DNA of 64,000 bases from contig CAMTXZ010000005.1 in NCBI GenBank assembly GCA_947085765.1, positions 1 to 64,000 on the forward strand, read 5' to 3'. The translations under genes were made by a program, and so were the position numbers. The DNA comes from JAKFXL01 sp947085765 (GTDB lineage Bacteria; Pseudomonadota; Gammaproteobacteria; Tenderiales; Tenderiaceae). Below the pieces are notes generated by a model. That model searched no databases and had not been told where the DNA came from. It saw only the letters and a program-made list of their open reading frames with translations. Shown here piece by piece: positions 8,576-15,691 of the stretch (positions within the stretch are counted from its first letter, which is position 1; the number at the start of each line of letters is the position of its first letter).

Positions 8576-9670
8576 ATGGGTAAGGTTTCAAAAATTACCG
8601 TAACGGCGGTCATTGCGGCTATCGTATTGCCATTGACACTATTTGCTTCAGAGAATAACGGACACAAAAAGGAGCATAGCGACAAGCACTCACTTAAGGT
8701 GGCTCTGTGGGGTGACTCGTTTTATAACGGGAATGCAGCGGTAAAGGCCAACATGACGGCCCAGACCATTGATTCGATGAACAGTCATAAAATTGATTTT
8801 ACCATTTTCGCTGGTGATACAAAAAATGGCAGCAGCGAATGTACTGACCAAGCTATCGGTAATGATGTGGTTGGTATTTTTAATCGGTTGAATGCTCCCA
8901 CCATGTATACGTTGGGTGATAACGAGTGGACAGACTGCCATCGCGCCAACAATGGCGCCTATGATCCACTTGAGCGTCTCAGTTTTCTGCGCACAACCTT
9001 TTTCAGTAAGCCAACAACCCAGGGCAACAATCCAATTGATGTTGAACGACAAGGTCAGTTAGGACAGGCTTACAGCGAGAACAGTCGCTTTGTCAGAAAC
9101 AATGTTGGATTTGTTGCATTGCATATTCCTGGTAGTAACAACAATCTCATCGCCAGCGAGAGCCAGTGCACCAAAAAAACCGGCCGTCCTGGTCGTGTAT
9201 GGAACAATGGTCCTGTCGCTGAGTGTGCTGCAGCAACGGCTGAGTATCAGGCACGTAACAGTCAGAATATTGAGTGGCTGAAAGAGTCATTTGCTAAGGC
9301 TCGTGCTGGTAATAATGCTGGCATTGTGATAGCTATCCAGGCCGATATATTCTTTCCATTTGAGCTGAGCGACGGTGGTTATCAGGAGTCTTTCTTGCCA
9401 TCGTTGGATGCTAACAGTGGCTATTCTGATTTTTTTCATACACTGGTTGAAGAGACAAAAAACTTCTCCGGTCAGGTCCTTCTTGTGCATGGCGATTCAC
9501 ACTACTTCAAAGTAGATAAGGCGATGTATGACGCAGATGGTCGCCTGACGGCGAACTTTACTCGTGTGCAGGTTTTTGGTTCAAAGGATAATGACTGGGT
9601 GGAGATGACAGTTGACCCGAAGTCTGAAAATGTATTCTCATTTGCAGCGGTTGTATTGCCGCGCCAATAG
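8576..9670 (+). CDS. Secreted metallophosphoesterase-like protein, atypical motifs
   Basis: A 364-residue exported protein with a signal peptide (residues 1-24). The order of motifs follows the calcineurin-like phosphoesterase fold: W-G-D-S-F near residue 46, F-A-G-D-T-K near 78, L-G-D-N-E-W-T-D-C near 115, and V-H-G-D-S-H near 307. Several metal-ligand positions depart from the classic set: D-S-F replaces D-x-H, G-D-N-E replaces G-N-H-E/D, and G-D-S-H replaces G-H-x-H. The family with G-D-N-E-W may use a different metal or substrate. It stands alone between noncoding spacers, with AAGGGG before the start. Enzymatic activity is inferred only. Confidence 0.7.
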   Translation: MGKVSKITVTAVIAAIVLPLTLFASENNGHKKEHSDKHSLKVALWGDSFYNGNAAVKANMTAQTIDSMNSHKIDFTIFAGDTKNGSSECTDQAIGNDVVGIFNRLNAPTMYTLGDNEWTDCHRANNGAYDPLERLSFLRTTFFSKPTTQGNNPIDVERQGQLGQAYSENSRFVRNNVGFVALHIPGSNNNLIASESQCTKKTGRPGRVWNNGPVAECAAATAEYQARNSQNIEWLKESFAKARAGNNAGIVIAIQADIFFPFELSDGGYQESFLPSLDANSGYSDFFHTLVEETKNFSGQVLLVHGDSHYFKVDKAMYDADGRLTANFTRVQVFGSKDNDWVEMTVDPKSENVFSFAAVVLPRQ

Positions 9671-9874
9671 ACTGATAGTGCTGGGTGGCGGGTGCGTTTT
9701 AACTGCATTGGCCATCCAATATTTCGTATTTTAGATGGTTTTCATGCCTCTGCCACGTAGGTTTTTTTTGCTGAATTTATTTCAGCAGTGTCACTACCTC
9801 GTAACCAATATTCAGTAATATTTATCCGAAATGATATTTTTGTGATTTATTATCTCTTGTAGGAGTGCTTCAAC

Positions 9875-10600
9875 GTGATGAAGAGGTGGCTGGTAGTATT
9901 GGCTATGTTAATAGTGGTGGGTGGTAACGTGGCTTTGGCAGATGAGAAGCTGGATATTATCCGTGCCTCATTGAAAAAAATAATACCCGACATGCAGCCT
10001 GAACTGATCTCTAAAACCCCTATTGCTGGGATTTATGAAGTTAAATATGGCACTGAGATCTACTATGCCTCCGCAGATGGTCAGTTTCTGATTCGGGGTG
10101 AGGTGCTTGATATTGCCCGAAAGAGAAATCTAACTGAGGAGAGCCGTTCAGTTGCCAGGCGCCAGCTAATGGAGGCGTTGGATAGAAACAGTATGATTGT
10201 GTTCTCGCCTAAAAAAATTAAACATCATATGACCGTATTTACTGATATTGACTGCGGATATTGCCGTAAGTTACATCAGGAGCTCGATGAGCTGAATGGC
10301 TATGGAATTGAGGTTCGATATCTACTTTTTCCACGTGCTGGCATAGACTCTCAGTCTGCTACCAAGGCGCAATCGGCCTGGTGTTCAGATGATAGAAAGA
10401 GGGCGTTAACAGATGCCAAGCTAGGCAAGAAATTAATAGAGAAGAGTTGCGCCAATCCAATTGTCAGGAACATTGAATTGGCCGATAAGGTCGGCGTTAC
10501 CGGCACGCCAACGCTTATACTGGATAATGGTGAACTTATTTCAGGTTATATGGCAGCGGCAAAATTAAAAGAGCTGCTTGAAGCGGGGGAGGCGATGTGA
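9875..10600 (+). CDS. dsbC: Thiol:disulfide interchange protein DsbC
   Basis: A 241-residue periplasmic disulfide isomerase. The signal peptide (about residues 1-22) is followed by the N-terminal dimerisation domain (about 24-80) and a thioredoxin-like domain with the C-G-Y-C active site at about Cys127 and Cys130. The cis-proline loop G-V-T-G-T-P-T is near 207-213, and a second cysteine pair near 170 and 192 corresponds to the structural disulfide of the family. It reshuffles wrong disulfides in exported proteins. The start may be the ATG at 9875 or the adjacent one at 9878. AGGAG lies 14-18 bases upstream. Confidence 0.92.
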   Translation: MMKRWLVVLAMLIVVGGNVALADEKLDIIRASLKKIIPDMQPELISKTPIAGIYEVKYGTEIYYASADGQFLIRGEVLDIARKRNLTEESRSVARRQLMEALDRNSMIVFSPKKIKHHMTVFTDIDCGYCRKLHQELDELNGYGIEVRYLLFPRAGIDSQSATKAQSAWCSDDRKRALTDAKLGKKLIEKSCANPIVRNIELADKVGVTGTPTLILDNGELISGYMAAAKLKELLEAGEAM

Positions 10601-10684
10601 ATAGAATGGAGGAGACTGTTTTTCTCTATTTGTTAGGCTGAACGCTGAAGGGGTATTGGTTTGAAAAAAACATTGGGAAACTAA

Positions 10685-10816
10685 AAAATTCCACGAGATA
10701 CCAACCTCCTTGCTGTCATTTCAGAAAATATCGGTGATTCTGCGGCATTTGATGAAATTTATAACTGGCGTGACAGGTATAAGTTAGAAGATCATATGTT
10801 AGATACCATTTTATAG
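10685..10816 (+). pseudogene. Possible C-terminal gene remnant
   Basis: An open stretch of 43 codons with no start codon, encoding an acidic, helical-looking segment ending W-R-D-R-Y-K-L-E-D-H-M-L-D-T-I-L before a TAG. Its composition looks coding, and the upstream bases are broken by stops. It could be the tail of a deleted gene. I do not recognise the family. Confidence 0.2.
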
Positions 10817-10824
10817 CCCAATAA

Positions 10825-11514
10825 TTACACCATCATTGAAAAACGATAACCGGTACCACGCACTGTTTGTACATACTGGTCGTGGTTATGGGTGGAGAGT
10901 GCCTGCCGCAGTCGGCGGATATGGACATCCACTGCCCGTTCACCTATACAGACTGAGCCACCCCAGACATGGTCCAGCAACTGGCCACGGCTATAGACAC
11001 GGTCTGGATGAGTGATAAAGAAGTGTAGCAGGCGAAATTCGGTGGGGCCGAGATCAAGAAGTGTATTGTTTATCATGACGCGGTGCCCGGCAAGATCGAC
11101 ACGCATACCATCCACCTGGATGATCTGGTTGTCGATCGCTGGCGTACCGCGACGCAATACAGCTTTGATACGTGCCACCAACTCCTTGGGTGAGAATGGT
11201 TTGATGATGTAATCATCAACGCCAACATCAAATCCTCTTACCCGATCGCCCTCATCGCCTCGTGCGGTGACCATGATGATAGGAATCTCATGTGTCATCG
11301 CATCTTTTTTAAGCACCCGTGCATATTCCAGCCCACTTGTATCAGGCAGCATCCAGTCAAGAAGGATAAGATTTGGCAGCTTATCCATAATCAGCCTGCG
11401 TGCCTGTGACACAGTGCCAACAGCCATTATTTCGAAGCCAGAACGGGTCAATGTCATTGACAACATTTCGCGAATTGCAGCCTCATCCTCAACAACCAAG
11501 ATTATCTCTGCCAT
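10825..11514 (-). CDS. phoB: Phosphate regulon response regulator PhoB
   Basis: A 229-residue OmpR/PhoB-type regulator. The receiver domain has the acidic pocket E9-D10, the phospho-acceptor Asp53 in L-L-D-W-M-L-P and Lys105 in I-K-P-F-S-P-K-E-L. The C-terminal winged-helix domain has G-P-T-E-F-R-L-L-H-F-F and ends V-R-G-T-G-Y-R-F. The match to enterobacterial PhoB is close along the whole length, including the D-W-M-L-P and V-D-V-H-I-R-R-L-R signatures. It activates phosphate-starvation genes by binding Pho boxes; one such box is visible at 14172-14200. No phoR or pst operon lies beside it. An in-frame start further upstream at 11559 was rejected because the family begins at M-A-x-x-I-L-V-V-E-D-E. 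Confidence 0.93.
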   Translation of the reverse strand: MAEIILVVEDEAAIREMLSMTLTRSGFEIMAVGTVSQARRLIMDKLPNLILLDWMLPDTSGLEYARVLKKDAMTHEIPIIMVTARGDEGDRVRGFDVGVDDYIIKPFSPKELVARIKAVLRRGTPAIDNQIIQVDGMRVDLAGHRVMINNTLLDLGPTEFRLLHFFITHPDRVYSRGQLLDHVWGGSVCIGERAVDVHIRRLRQALSTHNHDQYVQTVRGTGYRFSMMV

Positions 11515-11736
11515 ATACATTAATTCTTTACAGGAAAGTTGAGGGCTGATTAGAACCAAATAACGTTACATAGGTATTACATCTTTATGACAAAAGCACG
11601 ATTCAATTGAACTATTTTAAATTAGGTTAAAAATAGCTGTTCACATGGCTGTAATCTCTACGCCCTAAAATATCTGCAATTCATGAACTGAGGCAGAAAC
11701 TGTGACTGCTTCTGCTGGTTTTTAAGGAGTGCAAGT

Positions 11737-13287
11737 ATGTATCGTTTTCCGTTGAGTAGTGTGTTGTTGAGATCTAAGCCGATCCCTTTATTGCATCGGT
11801 TGGTTGTAATGACACTACTGACATGGTCGGGGATTGGCCTGGTTCAGGCTGGGGAGCTTGAGTATATAGATACCTATGGTGGAGCAGGGCTTGGTGGCTC
11901 CAGTAATCTGGCGGTCTCGCCTGACAACAGATATATCTATGTGGCAGCAGCGACAGACAAAAAGATTGGATGGTTCAAACGTGAGGCTAATGGCCAGCCA
12001 TCTTATCTCGACTCCTATAATATTAAAGATCTGAGAGTCCCGGTTAAAGTTTCCATCGCACCTGATGGCTCACATCTCTATGCAGTTATAAGAACTTCCG
12101 GGAAGGATATTGTGGCGCTCTATGATCGCAATCAAGAGAGTGGCAGCCTAAGCCTGAACAGCAGTTATGAAGTGCTGGATAATGTAACCGATCTGGTTAT
12201 CAGCAGAGACGGAAAAAATCTCTATCTCTCAGGTGGGGACTCAGTGGTGGTTTTTGATCTGAATCTGGTCACGGGGGCGCTTACCTCCGTCGAGACAAAG
12301 AGTGATGGCATCGCCGGTGTTGATGGATTGGCGGGCAGCTCTTCACTGGCGCTGACACCCGATGGGAAATATCTATTTGTGGCGGGGGCTACTGATAACG
12401 CGGTTGCTGTTTTTAGTCGTGATACCAGCAGTGGCCGGGTGACGTTTGTTGATCTCTTGCGTGGTAAAGGTGTTGGAGGGGCAAGCTCTCTGGCGCTGAG
12501 TCCCGATGGTATTAATCTCTATGTGGCGGGTACAACCGATAATGCGGTGGCGGTTTTTAAACGCGATTACATCAGTGGCAAGGTGACCTATCTTGAAGCC
12601 TGGACGAAAGATAAGGTGCCGGCACTTGACGCCGTCACCTCTGTGATTGCAAGCCCCAATGGTTCGCGTCTCTATGCCAGTTCAGGTGCGCAGAGTGCCA
12701 TTGCCATATTTAACACCATACCGCAGAGCGGCAAGCTTGAGTCAATGGGGGTGGAAAAGTGGGGTGGCAATGGTGTGAGTTCACTAGCGCTAACGCCGAA
12801 TGGTGCCTATCTCTATGCAGTGGTGCCAGATAATGCGGGCAACGTTTCTCTCTTCAGGACTGCCAACCGAAAACCTACTCCAGTAGATGATACGGCAGAG
12901 ATTGACCCAGGCAGCGTTATCCTCCAGGTGTTGGCTAATGATACTGACCCGGATAACGATGCGCTTTATGTCGCCAGTGCTGATAGCCGCTCAATCCAGG
13001 GTGGAAGCGTTGTTATCAATAGTGACAATACTCTTACCTACACCGCTCCTGACGGTTTTTTTGGCAACGATAGCTTTAGCTATATGGTTTCCGATGTGCG
13101 TGATGCACTGCCGGTGGTAGCACAGGTGAATCTATTAGTAAAAAATGCGGCGTCGTCACCGGCTCCCGTTGAAACAGTCAGTGGTACTCCAGCCGCAGGT
13201 AGCGGTGGAGGGGGTGGTAGTTTGGATGGCTGGTTTGGAATGCTGTTGATAAGCGTACTTGTGCTACGGGGTCGAGTGGCACGGTAA
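11737..13287 (+). CDS. Secreted YVTN beta-propeller protein with GlyGly-CTERM-like tail
   Basis: A 516-residue exported protein. After a signal peptide ending near residue 38 (V-Q-A-G), residues 40-380 contain about six or seven beta-propeller blades of the lactonase/YVTN kind, with repeated S-L-A-L-T/S-P-D-G-x-x-L-Y-V-A-G and A-V-A-V-F-x-R-D units. Residues about 385-470 form a cadherin-like/bacterial Ig domain (D-D-T-A-E, L-A-N-D-T-D-P-D-N-D, Y-T-A-P-D-G-F-F-G-N-D-S-F-S-Y). The C-terminus has a glycine-rich linker (G-G-G-G-G-S), a short hydrophobic helix and a basic end, matching the layout of GlyGly-CTERM signals processed by rhombosortase. An AAGGAG precedes the ATG. It is probably a surface or secreted binding protein. 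Confidence 0.82.
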   Translation: MYRFPLSSVLLRSKPIPLLHRLVVMTLLTWSGIGLVQAGELEYIDTYGGAGLGGSSNLAVSPDNRYIYVAAATDKKIGWFKREANGQPSYLDSYNIKDLRVPVKVSIAPDGSHLYAVIRTSGKDIVALYDRNQESGSLSLNSSYEVLDNVTDLVISRDGKNLYLSGGDSVVVFDLNLVTGALTSVETKSDGIAGVDGLAGSSSLALTPDGKYLFVAGATDNAVAVFSRDTSSGRVTFVDLLRGKGVGGASSLALSPDGINLYVAGTTDNAVAVFKRDYISGKVTYLEAWTKDKVPALDAVTSVIASPNGSRLYASSGAQSAIAIFNTIPQSGKLESMGVEKWGGNGVSSLALTPNGAYLYAVVPDNAGNVSLFRTANRKPTPVDDTAEIDPGSVILQVLANDTDPDNDALYVASADSRSIQGGSVVINSDNTLTYTAPDGFFGNDSFSYMVSDVRDALPVVAQVNLLVKNAASSPAPVETVSGTPAAGSGGGGGSLDGWFGMLLISVLVLRGRVAR

Positions 13288-13312
13288 TTTATACTTGAGT
13301 ATGGAGCTTAAA

Positions 13313-13546
13313 ATGAATACTGCAATCATGTTACAGATAGAGGATGAGTCATCTATCGAACTCTCGTCAATGGAGAGGCCGATGAGTGAGGCAATCGTAA
13401 ATGGTAGTGGTTCCGGGAGGTCGCCATTTAGTATGCTGGTAAAGGAGGTGATTGATTTCTGTTTCTATGGCGATGATGAGAACGATCCATACCCGTTAGG
13501 TTATGAAAGTTCGACTATTTTTTTATACCAGACAGAAGATGAATAG
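13313..13546 (+). CDS. Small acidic protein of unknown function
   Basis: A 77-residue acidic protein beginning M-N-T-A-I-M-L-Q. GGAG sits six bases before the ATG, which is why this start is preferred over in-frame alternatives at 13259 and 13301. It follows the beta-propeller gene by 25 bp and is probably co-transcribed with it. No signal peptide or recognisable domain is seen; the C-terminal half has a run of aspartates and glutamates. Whether it is a partner of the propeller protein is unknown. Confidence 0.5.
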   Translation: MNTAIMLQIEDESSIELSSMERPMSEAIVNGSGSGRSPFSMLVKEVIDFCFYGDDENDPYPLGYESSTIFLYQTEDE

Positions 13547-13618
13547 TAGTAATAACCTTTCTTTTAAAAATTGTCTCATGCAGTTGTACATATATTCCCT
13601 CTAGGGACATTATAACGT

Positions 13619-13909
13619 CTATTTTTTTGTGACCGGTGTACTCATCTGTTGGTAAACAAACTTCCAGTCAGAGTATTGTTTTGCTTGGCTGCCCATCACC
13701 CACAGGCTCTTTTCATGTCGCGAGAGATAGGCGGAAATGTCACTGCTATGGGCAAGATGTACTGTGTGGTGTGCAGCAATGGTGGCATCGGCCCACTCCA
13801 GAAGTGCATAGTTGAATGGATCGGCGATCACTAGCAGAAGATCACCATCACGGTTACAAAAACGATGCAGTGGTGGCGCGTTGATTCGACAAACAGGATG
13901 ATCTCGAAA
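13619..13909 (-). pseudogene. GspE/MshEN-type N-terminal domain remnant
   Basis: A 96-codon open stretch without an ATG. It contains R-D-G-D-L-L-L-V-I-A-D-P-F-N-Y-A-L-L-E-W-A followed about 25 residues later by S-D-I-S-A-Y-L-S-R-H. That is the signature layout of the MshEN/GspE N-terminal domain (A-D-P-x-D ... D-I-x-x-x-L) found in GspE/PilB ATPases and in some glycosyltransferases. Only this domain survives; no Walker motifs follow. It sits directly downstream of the broken gspG-like gene on the same strand, so both look like relics of one operon. Confidence 0.5.
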
Positions 13910-13921
13910 TCATGTCTCAGT

Positions 13922-14110
13922 TCATACAGCTAGGTCATCATTAGAGATCGAACGGCCGTCTGTGCCTTTACTGTTTTCTCCTCCGACTTTCCCCACCTGG
14001 GCGAAATACTTTGGCCCTACATATCCAGCCAGCAAACCGATGATCACCATCACCACCAGTAATTCCAGTAGCGTGAAGCCGCGTTTACTCTTTTCTATTT
14101 GATTCTGCAT
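13922..14110 (-). pseudogene. Truncated and frameshifted GspG-like pseudopilin
   Basis: Starts M-Q-N-Q-I-E-K-S-K-R-G-F-T-L-L-E-L-L-V-V-M. This is a textbook type IV prepilin leader (cleavage after the Gly of R-G-F-T-L-L-E) with the major pseudopilin GspG helix. After A-Q-V-G-K the frame goes wrong. Reading one base over restores K-S-E-E-K-T-V-K-A-Q-T-A, the normal continuation in GspG, so a single-base insertion is implied. That frame too ends within about 20 codons at 13930-13932, long before the usual 140-residue length. It is a broken remnant of a type II secretion or related operon. A Pho-box-like triple repeat lies 62-90 bp upstream of its start. Confidence 0.65.
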
Positions 14111-14171
14111 AGTGATTTCAGGCTCTTGCCGTGAATGGTTCCGTCTGTGATTCCAGTTGGAACGCAAGGCT

Positions 14172-14200
14172 ATGACAGTTTCACTACAGAAAGATGACAG
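14172..14200 (-). promoter_or_regulatory. Three-repeat Pho box
   Basis: On the minus strand, three seven-base units follow one another at exact four-base spacing: CTGTCAT (14200-14194), CTGTAGT (14189-14183), CTGTCAT (14178-14172). This is the PhoB-binding direct-repeat format with 11-bp periodicity. It is oriented toward the gspG remnant. PhoB is encoded about 2.7 kb away. Confidence 0.6.
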
Positions 14201-14550
14201 TGATTAGCTGTTTGAAAATATCGCTTGCGGACACATGGATGCCACCGAAGAGTGGCACCAAACGATTGCAGATGATGGGTGTTAGCCACCCCCATTCACC
14301 TCTGTTAAGCAGTGATTGAGTTTTTATCTGGATGGTGATAAGGACACGAAAAAATTACTCCTTACCTCCTCGCTGCTTGATTTGTTCACCGCACTAAAAG
14401 TTCACTGCTGATATAAAAAATTAACATTGCATTAATCACAGAGAAATCTCATTAGGCAACAATTGTCCTCGCCGCTAGAAATTCTGGCAGCCGGACATGA
14501 GGTCTGGCGTTACGGCGCACATGAAGTGCTTCGGTAATTGATGGTACAAG
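14201..14550. other. Noncoding spacer
   Basis: About 350 bp between the Pho box and the riboswitch. No coding frame is supported. It should contain the promoter for the plus-strand transcript that carries the riboswitch. An imperfect sigma-54-like match near 14255 has the wrong spacing and is not accepted. Confidence 0.4.
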
Positions 14551-14642
14551 ACGGAACTGCCACTCCCGTTGCGAAGCGGGGTCGGAAAGCTACAGATCTT
14601 GGTCTACAGATCAACATACCAAGATGGCTGAGTTATCACCGT
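14551..14642 (+). ncRNA. Probable c-di-GMP-I (GEMM) riboswitch
   Basis: A structured leader about 110 bp before the PEP-CTERM gene. It has a hairpin closed by a GCGA (GNRA) tetraloop (stem CCCGTT/AGCGGG at 14565-14580), then the core GGAAAGCTACAG, corresponding to the GEMM core CGCAAAGCCACGG. A perfect 8-bp stem follows, ATCTTGGT (14596-14603) with ACCAAGAT (14618-14625), then GGCTGAGTT, matching the closing GCCGGGTT of GEMM. Outer strands ACGG-AACT and AGTT-ATCA-CCGT can pair. Changes relative to the consensus mostly keep base pairs. The GGCAAACC 5' element is less well conserved. It would make expression of the downstream genes depend on c-di-GMP. Confidence 0.68.
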
Positions 14643-14752
14643 TGTTTAGACATTCTGGCTCAGCTTGTTAGTAACAAAGGGTTGCTGACAAAGAGGAGGA
14701 GCTGGGAAACAAATCGGCGCAAGCCATTAACCTTTTAAACAGGAGTCTAGCA

Positions 14753-15616
14753 ATGAATTTTAAAATGAAAGCTGCGGTTGCAGCACTGGCCATGATGGCC
14801 GCTGGTGGCGCTAACGCTGCAATCAATCCAGGTACTGCCTTCACAGGCGCTGGCCAGGGCGAACTTTTTTTCTCTGTATTTGATGCTGCCAACAAGATCT
14901 CTTACAGCCGCGACCTGGGTGTGACCGTTGATCAATTTCTGGCTGGCCAGAATGGCCCTATGTCTTTTGCGGCTGATGCCACACTGACAAGCTTTATTGG
15001 TAACGCCAATACGACTGGTAGCAGTTTGGTATGGAATCTGATGGGTGCCATGGACAGCGACTTCAGCGACCCGGCTGATTTTCCAAGATGGGGGCTTTAT
15101 GTCACCAGCAACTCTACTGAAGCGGCAGTAGGCAGTATAGATTTCAACATGGCCAATGCAGGTCTTCTGCAAGCTGGGACTTATGCAGCGGGTATCAACG
15201 GTGATGCATTGAATCAGGGTGGCGGATCAGTCGGTGACTATGCACTGAATAACTCCAGCACTTCAACAGGCGGTGATGGTTATTACGGTGGCCCTTATGG
15301 TGGTAGCGATGTGGGTGGTCAGGTGGGGGTCATCAATGATGAGGCTGCTATCGGTCAGAGCATGGCCTTCTATCATGTTGGTATGAAGCTGGATGCTGAA
15401 GGTAATCCAATGTCTGATGACGGTGGCAACCTTCTCACCGCCTTTAGCAACCCTGGTAGCTGGACTCTGGCTGCCAACGGTGACCTGAGCTACGGTGCGT
15501 TGGATGTGGCCCCAATACCATTGCCACCAGCAGTGCTGCTGCTCGGTTCCGCCCTGGTTGGTTTGGTAGGTGTTGCTCGTCGTGGTCGCCAGCAGGGTGA
15601 AGTTCTGCCTGCTTAA
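14753..15616 (+). CDS. PEP-CTERM (VPLPA-like) sorted exoprotein
   Basis: A 287-residue protein with an N-terminal signal peptide ending A-N-A-A near residue 23 and a glycine/asparagine-rich body typical of exosortase substrates (for example G-G-D-G-Y-Y-G-G-P-Y-G-G). The C-terminus carries the tripartite sorting signal: P-I-P-L-P-P-A-V, a transmembrane helix L-L-L-G-S-A-L-V-G-L-V-G-V, and an A-R-R-G-R basic cluster with a short tail. The exosortase in this window (51078) would cleave it at the motif. AGGAG lies seven bases upstream of the ATG. It is the first gene after the c-di-GMP riboswitch. The body domain is not recognised. Confidence 0.85.
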   Translation: MNFKMKAAVAALAMMAAGGANAAINPGTAFTGAGQGELFFSVFDAANKISYSRDLGVTVDQFLAGQNGPMSFAADATLTSFIGNANTTGSSLVWNLMGAMDSDFSDPADFPRWGLYVTSNSTEAAVGSIDFNMANAGLLQAGTYAAGINGDALNQGGGSVGDYALNNSSTSTGGDGYYGGPYGGSDVGGQVGVINDEAAIGQSMAFYHVGMKLDAEGNPMSDDGGNLLTAFSNPGSWTLAANGDLSYGALDVAPIPLPPAVLLLGSALVGLVGVARRGRQQGEVLPA

Positions 15617-15647
15617 TAACGATCCTCTTCCATTAAACGCAGTACAT

Positions 15648-15664
15648 CCCCGGCAGTGCCGGGG
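15648..15664 (+). other. Intercistronic GC-rich hairpin
   Basis: A perfect inverted repeat CCCCGGC/GCCGGGG with a three-base loop in the 75-bp gap between the PEP-CTERM gene and the PstS-like gene. No T-run follows, so it is more likely an mRNA-stability or partial attenuation element than a full terminator. Confidence 0.5.
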
Positions 15665-15691
15665 GTGACCCCTTATCTGGAGAAATCTATC

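Noticed and set aside
10597..10641. Tiny open frame overlapping the dsbC stop
   Set aside because: Only 14 codons, no family, and no evidence of translation.
14250..14275. Sigma-54-like TGGCAC ... TTGCA sequence
   Set aside because: The two elements are separated by seven bases instead of five, so GG and GC are not at -24/-12 spacing.
14538..14738. 66-codon open frame across the riboswitch
   Set aside because: It coincides with the structured RNA, and no ribosome-binding site or domain is seen.
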